Source: CAVZLD01 sp964522605 (GTDB taxonomy: Bacteria; Planctomycetota; Planctomycetia; Pirellulales; Pirellulaceae). From it: a DNA stretch of 27,207 nt. Position numbers and translations under genes: made by a program. Positions 1 to 6,759 of this stretch are shown here, piece after piece (positions within the stretch are counted from its first letter, which is position 1; every line of letters begins with the position of its first letter). The stretch is taken from the NCBI GenBank assembly GCA_964522605.1, contig CAZFWV010000052.1, forward strand, positions 1-27,207, given 5' to 3'. Below the pieces are notes generated by a model that did no database searches, had not been told where the DNA came from, and saw nothing but the letters and a program-made list of their open reading frames with translations.

Positions 1-10
1 CGCGCCTGCG

Positions 11-135
11 GCCTTCATGGCGTTTGCACTGCTAACGGTGAAAATGCTGTTTTCTCGGCAAGAAATCGAGCGACCAACGGAAGCGACCCTTACCTGGGTG
101 CGGAAGCACCCCGTTGGATTGCGGCCCTGCCGCGC
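11..135 (+). repeat. Structured dispersed repeat, copy 1 (candidate RNA element)
   Basis: This stretch aligns base for base with 26449-26575, at roughly 75 percent identity over about 107 nt from position 26, with one compensated one-base indel. Foldable parts seen in this copy are a 3-bp stem 11-13/19-21 with a 5-nt loop; a stem CACTG/CGGTG (27-31/36-40); a stem 54-58/66-70 with loop CAAGAAA; a 7-bp helix CCAACGG (74-80) with CCGTTGG (111-117) enclosing a hairpin GGTGC-GGAA-GCACC (97-110, GNRA-type loop); and GCGGC/GCCGC (121-125/129-133). Several pairs are kept by paired or wobble changes in copy 2. It lies just upstream of the isomerase gene and may be cut by the window edge. I do not recognise the family; it could be a structured RNA or a mobile palindromic repeat. 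Confidence 0.7.
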
Positions 136-153
136 TACGGCTGACCGCACGCT

Positions 154-172
154 CCCCGACTCACGCTCGGGG
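154..172. other. Small GC-rich hairpin CCCCGA/TCGGGG
   Basis: A perfect 6-bp stem with a 7-nt loop (CTCACGC) lies between repeat copy 1 and the isomerase ribosome binding site. No T-run follows it on either strand, so it is a poor intrinsic terminator. It may be the 3' part of the repeat element or a separate dispersed palindrome. Confidence 0.4.
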
Positions 173-194
173 CTCTAAGGCGGTACACTGGTGC

Positions 195-207
195 TCTCAC
201 TGTGAGA
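195..207. promoter_or_regulatory. Perfect palindrome TCTCAC-T-GTGAGA, possible operator
   Basis: A 6-1-6 perfect inverted repeat sits 24 bp upstream of the isomerase ribosome binding site. A weak -10-like TACACT lies at 184-189, just upstream of the palindrome, though no good -35 is visible. The position would suit a repressor site, but a 13-bp palindrome can occur by chance. Confidence 0.3.
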
Positions 208-245
208 TCGCAACCCACTCACGTCAACTGGAAGGAGATGAAACC

Positions 246-1100
246 ATGGATAAGTGGCCCGTCGGGGTATTTGCGAGTATCGACGCTGGTTTGGGAGTGA
301 AACTGGAAGTTGCTCAAGAGCTGAAGATCCCCACGATTCAACTGCACGCACCTTCGCGATCGAGCCGCACTGAGGAAAACGCGGATCGCTTCCTGCAACG
401 CTTGAGTGACCTGGGGATTGCGCTGACGGCTGTCTTCGGTGGGTTTGAAGGGGAGAGTTATGCAGACATTCCGACCACACAGCGAACCGTTGGTCTTGTT
501 CCGCCTGCAGCCCGCGCCGAACGAACGGCGGAGATGAAAGAGATCGCGGATTTCGCCCGCCGATTGGGCTGCTCCGTAGTTGCCCTGCACCTGGGATTCA
601 TTCCGCACTCCTCGCTTGGCGACCCGGACTATGATGGAGTCATTGCGGTGACGCAGGACTTGTGCGATCACTGCCGATCCAATGGGCAGAATCTGCATCT
701 GGAAACCGGTCAAGAAACGGCTGCCGGACTGCTGCAGTTCCTGGCGGATGTGCAGCGCGACAACCTGTTTGTGAACTTCGATCCCGCGAACATGATTCTG
801 TATGGAACGGGGGAACCGATCGAAGCCCTGCAGCAGATTGGTTCGTATGTCCGCAGCGTTCACTGCAAAGATGCGCTCTGGGCCAAGAATCCCGGCGCCG
901 AATGGGGGCAGGAAGTGCCCTTGGGTGAGGGACAGGTAGATATCGCACGTTACCTCCAGACGCTGCAGCAGATCGGTTACGAGGGGCCGCTGACAATTGA
1001 GCGTGAGATCCCACAAGAGCCCGAGCGACAAAAGGCCGAAATCGGGAAAGCAGTCGATCTGCTCCAGCGACTGAAACAGCAGATGGGCGTGGTGGCGTAG
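246..1100 (+). CDS. Sugar phosphate isomerase/epimerase-like TIM-barrel protein
   Basis: This 284-residue cytoplasmic protein belongs to the xylose isomerase-like/AP endonuclease 2 TIM-barrel superfamily. These enzymes interconvert sugars or related polyols through an enediol mechanism with a divalent metal. The expected metal-site carboxylates and histidine can be placed: Glu153 (LHLETG), Asp179 (FDPANM), His206 in VHCKD, and Glu252 (TIERE). The PLGEGQVD stretch near 225 is also typical. Length is normal and there is no signal peptide. The frame is open upstream to 114, but ATG 246 is preferred because GAAGGAG lies 8 nt before it and homology-like sequence starts there. It is the only + strand gene before HU and converges with the minus-strand train. 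The substrate cannot be told; the gene is monocistronic in this view. Confidence 0.88.
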   Translation: MDKWPVGVFASIDAGLGVKLEVAQELKIPTIQLHAPSRSSRTEENADRFLQRLSDLGIALTAVFGGFEGESYADIPTTQRTVGLVPPAARAERTAEMKEIADFARRLGCSVVALHLGFIPHSSLGDPDYDGVIAVTQDLCDHCRSNGQNLHLETGQETAAGLLQFLADVQRDNLFVNFDPANMILYGTGEPIEALQQIGSYVRSVHCKDALWAKNPGAEWGQEVPLGEGQVDIARYLQTLQQIGYEGPLTIEREIPQEPERQKAEIGKAVDLLQRLKQQMGVVA

Positions 1101-1133
1101 CGCTTTGTCGTGGCTTTGAATTGGGGTTGATCG

Positions 1134-1147
1134 TCGGGGAATCCCGA
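1134..1147. other. Weak hairpin between convergent genes
   Basis: The 146-nt space between the isomerase and the last gene of the minus-strand train holds TCGGG-GAAT-CCCGA (5-bp stem) and a second small stem CGCGA/TCGCG near 1178-1193. Neither is followed by a T-run on either strand, so a real bidirectional terminator is not shown. Confidence 0.25.
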
Positions 1148-1246
1148 TCCGCAACTTCGGCGAGGGATGCCTTCCTCCCCGCGATCTTCCTCGCGAACGC
1201 TCTTGGAACTTGCTCTGTTTGCCAGGCGGTCTGGCTTCCTGACGGG

Positions 1247-1657
1247 TCAGCGATCCATCGGATCGTTGTCTCGTGACATGTTCTGCACCTTCTGCGGTCG
1301 CATTCCCACTTCCTTCCTGGGGTTGGGGCGTGGCCGCAGCAGCCAGATCAAGAACAGGATCGGGACAAAGACCCAGGCGAGGCGCGTCAGGGCCAGGACG
1401 AATCGCGGGCGGATCGCCACCGCCAGGGCAAAGACGATGATGCTGGTCAAGATCCAGCCCGGCAGCTTTTGCAGTTGTGGGAATGCAAGCCAGGCTGCCA
1501 GCAGCGTGAGTCCGGACTTGATGCTCGATCCCTGCCAGAACACGCCATTGGCGCTCTCCAACGGCCAAATTGAGAGACTGATCCCCGTGATCAGCAGCAG
1601 CAAGCCCGCCACGCCCATGAGATGTCGTCGTATCGCGGTTGCTTGCTCCGGTTGCAT
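1247..1657 (-). CDS. Small multi-pass membrane protein
   Basis: This 136-residue protein is almost wholly hydrophobic and is predicted by eye to have about four transmembrane segments: around residues 13-31, 44-60, 66-82 and 90-107. A short Arg/Pro-rich tail follows (RPRPNPRKE). I recognise no family. The longest possible start is at 1714, but the start at 1657 is chosen because GGAG lies 6 nt upstream and because it leaves a normal 34-nt gap after the stop of the preceding pseudoprotease gene. It is the last gene of the minus-strand train, so it is probably co-transcribed with the HtrA-like genes. Membrane location is a sound call; function is unknown. Confidence 0.65.
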   Translation of the reverse strand: MQPEQATAIRRHLMGVAGLLLLITGISLSIWPLESANGVFWQGSSIKSGLTLLAAWLAFPQLQKLPGWILTSIIVFALAVAIRPRFVLALTRLAWVFVPILFLIWLLRPRPNPRKEVGMRPQKVQNMSRDNDPMDR

Positions 1658-1691
1658 TTCTACTCCGACAATCAATCGGGGTTGAATAACG

Positions 1692-3644
1692 TCACAGTCT
1701 CGAAAGTCCTTCAATCCAGCGGCCGACGAGTAATCGTTCGTTGGCGCTGAGCACTCGCGGTTGATCCCCCAGGTCCATCACGCTAACGGGGAACTTCTGC
1801 GCCCGCAACCGCTCGAGACCAGCGTCGATTCGACTTCGCACCGTCGATTGGCGCGCTTGAATGGCCAGCACGGCCAAGGGTTGAAGTGGTTCCGGGAGGG
1901 GTGCACGCAGGCCCATTGGCAAGGGAGCGTCCTCGGCAATCACACCACGCACGACATCCCGCTGGCTGAACGTAACCAGGTAGGCCATGGCCGCTCCCCC
2001 TTCTCGACCATGAACTACGATCCGAGACGGATCAATTCGATATCGCCCAAAGATCTGGTCAATCGTCTTTCGAATGAAATCGATTTCCGTCGGTTGCCAA
2101 CGAGTTGGATCCTGAGATCGCGGTGCCAAGAGGATCAGATCGTGCTTGGCACACACATCCTTCCATTGATCGATCAGGGATGTGGAATCCGGAGTCCCGG
2201 GTGGATCAAGTGAAACGAGCAAGCCGAACGGTCGGCGTCCCGTGTAGGTATCGGGGACGTAGGCCGTGCATGGATTCGGCTGCTCAGGAATTCGAACCTC
2301 GATCGTGCCGGTCTCGACCTGGTCTTCGCCGGTTGGTGGTGGATCCTCCGGCGCAGGAAACTCAGGCGGAAGGTCAGTAGGCAATCCAGACAGCGTGACG
2401 CGAAGCGTGATGTTCGAACCGTTGCGACGAATCTCAAGATCGACGTCATCTCCCGGTTGACGATCGGCCAGTTCAATCCGCATCTGTTGCAAGTCGCCGA
2501 TCGGATCTCCGTCGAGCGATTCGATTTGATCGAGAGGTTGCAGGGCGCCTGCTTCTGCACCGCTTTCCGGATAAACGAACCGCACGCGCACTTCCCCATT
2601 GTTGGAGGATGGATGTGGCAGGATTCCAAGGAACGGTCGTTCGTAGGGCAGGAGCTTATCCGTCAGGACGGCGGAAGCTTCCACTCGCTGTTCGTCTCGC
2701 AAGACCACAATGTCGATTCGATCGCCCGCATATTGAGGTCCCAGCGCGTGCTTCAGTTGCACACCTCGGCGAATTGGCTGGCCATTAATCTCCACGATCC
2801 GATCCCCCGCCTGCAGTCCGGCCTCGGAAGCGGGTGACTTCGCCTGAACGACGCCAATCTCGGTGTTGTCGGCATACACATCGGGCGACTTCAGCGAGAT
2901 TCCCAGAATGCCGGGCAACAGGTCACTTCCCGACCGAAGGACATCCAAGCGGGCGAACAGGTCGACGAGCGGAACTGCGAAGCCGATGCCGGAGTCGTAC
3001 CACTCAGCTCCTGCGACTTCATTTTGTGCGTCCGGGGAAAGCGGAACGAGCACTCCCAGGACGCGGCCCTGCAAATCCACCAAAGGGCCGCCGTAGTTGC
3101 TGGGGGAGATCTTCGCATCCGTCTGGATCGCTTTGCCCCAGATCCGATCGACCGCGCTCAGGATTCCTACAGACAAGTTGATGTCATCGCTCGACAACGC
3201 GCGACCGACGGCCACGGTCCATTGGCCGACCTGCATCTCCGCACGCGGGACGGCGGTCGGAACGGGAAGCGGCGTTTCACTTTCCACTTTCAACAGTACG
3301 AGCATTCGACTCTGGTCGCGAGCCACGATGGTGGCCGGCTTTCGCTGGCCGTTGGGCAAAGTGACGAGAATCGAGGTCGGTTGTTGGATGAAATTGAAAG
3401 CGCTCGAGACGATGTAACCGTCTTCCGCGACAATCAGCCCCGAAGTGGGACCGGTCCCCACCAAGACGCCTTCCACCCGCTCCAGCCCGCCCAGCGTCTC
3501 GATCTGGACGACAAAAGGTGCGGCGGCTTGGGCGGCATTTCGTAAGGCGGCTTGCTCGAGCGAAGTGACTTGGTTCTCCTGGGCCACGGTGGAGCCGACG
3601 AGAAATAGACCAAGGAATAGGTGAGTCAAAGTTCTTTCCCGCAT
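1692..3644 (-). CDS. Exported HtrA-like pseudoprotease with two PDZ domains and a hydrolase-like C-terminus
   Basis: The protein has 650 residues. A signal peptide ends near VAQ (residues 1-21). A trypsin-fold S1C (HtrA-like) domain spans about 30-235, PDZ-like domains about 245-330 and 340-420, then a Pro-rich linker (421-445) and an alpha/beta-hydrolase-like domain (about 446-650). Aligned with the intact protease encoded at 4951-6759, the triad is lost: His to Phe83 (SSAFNF), Asp to Met114, and Ser to Tyr184 (SPSNYGGPL). In the C-terminal domain the nucleophile elbow reads HGREGG, with Glu548 where Ser is expected. It is therefore probably a binding or scaffold protein in the periplasm-like space, not an enzyme. 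The start at 3644 has a fair GGAG 11 nt upstream and begins the signal peptide; the frame extends to 3779 through a relic sequence. Confidence 0.85.
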   Translation of the reverse strand: MRERTLTHLFLGLFLVGSTVAQENQVTSLEQAALRNAAQAAAPFVVQIETLGGLERVEGVLVGTGPTSGLIVAEDGYIVSSAFNFIQQPTSILVTLPNGQRKPATIVARDQSRMLVLLKVESETPLPVPTAVPRAEMQVGQWTVAVGRALSSDDINLSVGILSAVDRIWGKAIQTDAKISPSNYGGPLVDLQGRVLGVLVPLSPDAQNEVAGAEWYDSGIGFAVPLVDLFARLDVLRSGSDLLPGILGISLKSPDVYADNTEIGVVQAKSPASEAGLQAGDRIVEINGQPIRRGVQLKHALGPQYAGDRIDIVVLRDEQRVEASAVLTDKLLPYERPFLGILPHPSSNNGEVRVRFVYPESGAEAGALQPLDQIESLDGDPIGDLQQMRIELADRQPGDDVDLEIRRNGSNITLRVTLSGLPTDLPPEFPAPEDPPPTGEDQVETGTIEVRIPEQPNPCTAYVPDTYTGRRPFGLLVSLDPPGTPDSTSLIDQWKDVCAKHDLILLAPRSQDPTRWQPTEIDFIRKTIDQIFGRYRIDPSRIVVHGREGGAAMAYLVTFSQRDVVRGVIAEDAPLPMGLRAPLPEPLQPLAVLAIQARQSTVRSRIDAGLERLRAQKFPVSVMDLGDQPRVLSANERLLVGRWIEGLSRL

Positions 3645-3672
3645 TGAACCGATTGCTCCGATTTCGCTCTTG

Positions 3673-3710
3673 CGTTCCCCAACAGGTCGACTTCGATCAA
3701 CTTCTGGTCG
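3673..3710 (-). repeat. Relic duplicate of the 3' end of the upstream HtrA-like gene
   Basis: This 38-nt stretch lies in the 167-nt spacer between two HtrA-like genes. It matches 3816-3854, the last codons of the upstream gene, at about 32 of 38 positions with one gap. Read on the minus strand it would encode DQKLIEVDLLG, against DQKLIEVELSG in the intact gene. It is best read as a remnant left by tandem duplication or recombination among the HtrA-like genes. It is not itself a gene. Confidence 0.6.
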
Positions 3711-3811
3711 TGTTTGGGTGGCTGGTGGCTGAACGTAGTGAAGCCCCAGCGACTGCGGACCGGGGCGTCGCTTCGCCACCCGTCACCCGGATCTTTAGCC
3801 GCCAAAAAGCA

Positions 3812-4951
3812 CTATCGTTCCCCCGACAATTCGACCTCGATCAGCTTCTGGTCGCGGAGCACCGTGATCCGCACGGACTGAAGACGATCCACGAAGGAGA
3901 TTTCTTCCAGCACTTCCTCGCATGAGCTGACCATGGTGGATTGGACGAAGACGATCAGGTCGTCTGCCTGCAGGCCGGCTGCTGCCGCAGGAAAGCCCGG
4001 CTGGACGCGCTCGATGAACGGCGGTGTCTTCGGTAAGACATCGGGGATCAAGACCAGACCCAACTCCGGAAGCGTCATGGGCTGCAGCGGTTTTCGGAGA
4101 TTAGGATCATCGCGTCGGCGAACTTTGCCCTGGACCAAGTCGTCAACAATCGGGCGGATTTCGTGGATGGGCAGCGCATAGTTCAACCAGGTGTTGTTCT
4201 GAGCATTCCGCAACTCCTTTCCGAGGATGCCTGCCAACTGGCCTTGATCGTTGGTCAGCGCGCCGCCGGCGGCACCCGCGTTGTTCGTCATCGCATCCAA
4301 CACGTAGACGGTTCCCTCATACGTCGTCGGGTACACGCCACGTCGGGCCGACAGGGGCGTGACGGCGGAGACAACACCATGCAGAATGCTCGCCGGTTCG
4401 TTGCCGGTTGCGATGCCATAGAGGTTGCTGAAGGCCAGGATGCGATCCCCGATGCGAACCTCCGCCGCCGCATCGAGATGGAAGTGTGGCAACTGAGCCG
4501 CATCGATCTTCAGGACCGCCAACTCCGTGCCCGGATCGGCGCCCAGCAACTCGGCGGGAAATCGACGACCGTCATCCAGAACCGCCAGGATCGGGTCCGC
4601 ATCAAGGACGTAGCTCCATGCAGTCAGCACATGTCCTTCGCCGCTGATCAGGAAGCCGCTTTGATACGCCTCCAGTCGACGGATCCCACCGGCGCCGTAG
4701 ATTTTGACAATCTTGGGAAGCGTTTGCTGAACGACTTCTGCCAGTTCGCTGCTATGGGCCACTTGTGGAAGCCAGCTCAGTAAGCAGATCGCCGCGGCGA
4801 TCCAGCCGCGTAGGGATGGATGTTGCAGGAAGAGAAGCCGCGGAGAGACGCGGATTTCCACGGAAGCTGACTGACCGCAGCAGAATTGACGCATCTGCGC
4901 TTTTCCGCGTTTCTCCGCGGCTACTGTTTCTGCTTGTTGGTTGTCCTGCAT
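3812..4951 (-). CDS. Exported HtrA-like pseudoprotease with PDZ domain
   Basis: The protein has 379 residues. A signal-like hydrophobic segment spans about 49-67 (ending VAHS), followed by a trypsin-fold S1C domain (about 70-275) and a C-terminal PDZ-like domain (about 290-379). Compared with the neighbouring intact protease, all three catalytic positions have changed: His to Ser113 (LTAWSYV), Asp to Glu143 (TELAVLK) and Ser to Ala228 (NAGAAGGAL). It should be unable to cleave peptides and may bind peptides or regulate the active paralogue. ATG 4951 overlaps the previous stop by one base (TGATG) and has GGAGG 7 nt upstream. An unusual 48-residue N-terminus precedes the signal segment; residues about 10-39 are translated from a palindromic repeat (4836-4922), so the mature export signal may be compromised or internal. 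Confidence 0.85.
   Translation of the reverse strand: MQDNQQAETVAAEKRGKAQMRQFCCGQSASVEIRVSPRLLFLQHPSLRGWIAAAICLLSWLPQVAHSSELAEVVQQTLPKIVKIYGAGGIRRLEAYQSGFLISGEGHVLTAWSYVLDADPILAVLDDGRRFPAELLGADPGTELAVLKIDAAQLPHFHLDAAAEVRIGDRILAFSNLYGIATGNEPASILHGVVSAVTPLSARRGVYPTTYEGTVYVLDAMTNNAGAAGGALTNDQGQLAGILGKELRNAQNNTWLNYALPIHEIRPIVDDLVQGKVRRRDDPNLRKPLQPMTLPELGLVLIPDVLPKTPPFIERVQPGFPAAAAGLQADDLIVFVQSTMVSSCEEVLEEISFVDRLQSVRITVLRDQKLIEVELSGER
4836..4922. repeat. Inverted repeat inside the 5' end of the pseudoprotease gene
   Basis: Arms 4836-4854 and 4904-4922 are inverted copies of a 19-nt sequence, AGCCGCGGAGAGACGCGGA, with one mismatch and 49 nt between them. The element lies between the start codon at 4951 and the signal-peptide coding part. 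Because the arms are palindromic, both strands encode a similar peptide (RVSPRLLFL). Repeats of this style are, from memory, common in planctomycete and related genomes and often produce spurious protein ends. It probably inserted into the original leader region while keeping the frame open. Confidence 0.7.
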
Positions 4952-6759
4952 CAAACGCCCTCCAACTCGAGCGGACTCATCGTGAATTCTTCCAATTTCC
5001 AGACACCGTACGTGGCATCGCCGTAGCGGATTTCCAATTCGAACGGGATTTGACGTTCGTCAATCGATCGGTAATCGCGAAAGTGAATCTCGCACGGGTC
5101 CACTTCACTGTCCGGGTACATTTCCAGACCGATCAATGTCCCTGCAGTTGGATCACAGTAGAAATGCGTTTCGACAACGTCGTTGATTCCGACCAGGACA
5201 TCCGCCAAATTTTCGTGTCCAGGCCAGGGTGCCGTTCCCAGGTAATAGACTTCGCCGTAGGCCGCCGGTCCCTCCGCCAGTAATCGGCGCCAAAGATGGA
5301 GCGCCGTGAGCAGTCCCCCACTTCCCTCGGGCAACAATTGTTGTGTGAGGTCATCGCGCAAATCCAGCAGCAGTTCTCGGTTTTCGGTTGGCGAGGCAAT
5401 GCGTGCCAAGGTTTGACGGTCGTCGAGTTCGACTTCGAGCGTGGTGCGCTCGTTGAGCGTACCGCGCAGCGACCAAACCGTGTTTCGCGCCGAGAAATCT
5501 CCTTGACCTCGCAGTGCATTCCAGACACGCTCGCGCTGGACCTGATTGAAGTGGTAATTGGCATATCCACGCCGTGCCTCGTAGCGTTCGGCAACCGCCG
5601 CGGGCGGCGACTTGGGCGCGGAGTGGGGACTGATCTGCGGTCGACCGGGGATCGGTGGTTGGTCAGGCGGGGAAGGCTCTCGTGGTTTTTCACGCTCCGG
5701 ACGCGGTGCTGGAGGCTCCACATTCTGTTGCGTTTTGCGAATCAACTCTTCGTTCGAATGAACTCCCGCAAGGCGGACCAGCGTATCAATGCGTTGTCCC
5801 TCTCGACGATAGCTGAGCGGCAGTCGCCAGCCTTTGGGAAAGATTCCGAGGATGTTCTTGAAGCCGTTCGCGGTGGAAATGGGTCGCCCGGCGAAAGCGA
5901 TCAATTCGTCACCGTATCGCAAGCCGCGACGGTAGGCGTCGGACGATTCCACAATGTTCGTCACCACGACGCGTCCGTCTTCATCGGTGTCGACGATCGC
6001 GCCTAGTGTAGCGTGATCCACAATTCGGCCACTTTTCAGGTGACCCAGGAAATTCCTGATCTGGTTGATCGAGATTGCGTAGCCCACCCCGACGTTGACC
6101 CGACCACGCTTCTCAAAGGATCCCCGCCCGTTGATGCCGACGAGTTGCCCTGCGGCATTGAATAGGGGCCCTCCTGAATTCCCCGGGTTGATGGCGGCGT
6201 CTGTCTGAATACAGTCCGCATATTCCAGCAGTGTCCCGGCAGGATATTGATACCGGTGGACGCCCGAAATGATCCCGAAGCTGACGGAAGGCTGGAAATC
6301 GGTTGCCAATAGAAAGGGATTGCCTGCGACAAAGCACCAGTCGCCGGCCTGTAATTCGTCGCTGTCCCCCAATTCGGCAGTTGGAAAATCATCTCGTCCC
6401 AACAGTTGAATCAAGGCAACATCTCCTGTCGGATCGATCCCCACGATCACGGCGTCATACAGCCGTCCATCGTTCAGTCCGCAGCGCAGATAGGTCCCGC
6501 ATGGTTGCGCGACATGGAAATTCGTCAAGGCATAGCCATCGGGTGAGATGATCACGCCCGACCCTCCGCCGCTGGCCGACTGTCCGGGGAAGATCGCGAT
6601 GGTCGCACGACAAGCCTGACGAATCACCTCGATCCGTTGCTGTTCCGCCCGTCGAACTTCCTCGGGTACGACGGAAGAATCCGCCGTGATCAGCGCTGGC
6701 TGCGACAGTCCGAGGACGATCGCCAGCCAGCCGTGGCATCGAAGCAAGCCGTTGTTCAT
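4951..6759 (-). CDS. HtrA/Deg-like serine protease with PDZ and C-terminal extension
   Basis: This 602-residue exported trypsin-fold (S1C) protease has the full triad: His82 (TNFHVA), Asp113 (TGDVAL) and Ser195 (NPGNSGGPL). The signal peptide spans about residues 1-26 and the protease domain about 45-240. A PDZ domain lies at about 250-330 and a Pro-rich linker at about 345-395. The C-terminal region (about 395-602) ends in a beta-rich stretch that resembles LolA-like lipid-binding folds; that last call is tentative. Such proteases degrade or chaperone misfolded envelope proteins. The start overlaps the previous stop by 4 nt (ATGA), so translation is probably coupled; the ribosome binding site is weak. 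It is the only catalytically intact member of the three HtrA-like genes in a row. Confidence 0.92.
   Translation of the reverse strand: MNNGLLRCHGWLAIVLGLSQPALITADSSVVPEEVRRAEQQRIEVIRQACRATIAIFPGQSASGGGSGVIISPDGYALTNFHVAQPCGTYLRCGLNDGRLYDAVIVGIDPTGDVALIQLLGRDDFPTAELGDSDELQAGDWCFVAGNPFLLATDFQPSVSFGIISGVHRYQYPAGTLLEYADCIQTDAAINPGNSGGPLFNAAGQLVGINGRGSFEKRGRVNVGVGYAISINQIRNFLGHLKSGRIVDHATLGAIVDTDEDGRVVVTNIVESSDAYRRGLRYGDELIAFAGRPISTANGFKNILGIFPKGWRLPLSYRREGQRIDTLVRLAGVHSNEELIRKTQQNVEPPAPRPEREKPREPSPPDQPPIPGRPQISPHSAPKSPPAAVAERYEARRGYANYHFNQVQRERVWNALRGQGDFSARNTVWSLRGTLNERTTLEVELDDRQTLARIASPTENRELLLDLRDDLTQQLLPEGSGGLLTALHLWRRLLAEGPAAYGEVYYLGTAPWPGHENLADVLVGINDVVETHFYCDPTAGTLIGLEMYPDSEVDPCEIHFRDYRSIDERQIPFELEIRYGDATYGVWKLEEFTMSPLELEGV

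Noticed and set aside
219..1568. Minus-strand open frame of 449 codons
   Set aside because: It lies antisense to the isomerase gene and part of the small membrane protein region. It has no recognisable motif or ribosome binding site, while the + strand isomerase has metal-site motifs.
3812..4951. Annotation as an active HtrA protease
   Set aside because: All three catalytic positions differ (Ser113, Glu143, Ala228), so activity is not supported.
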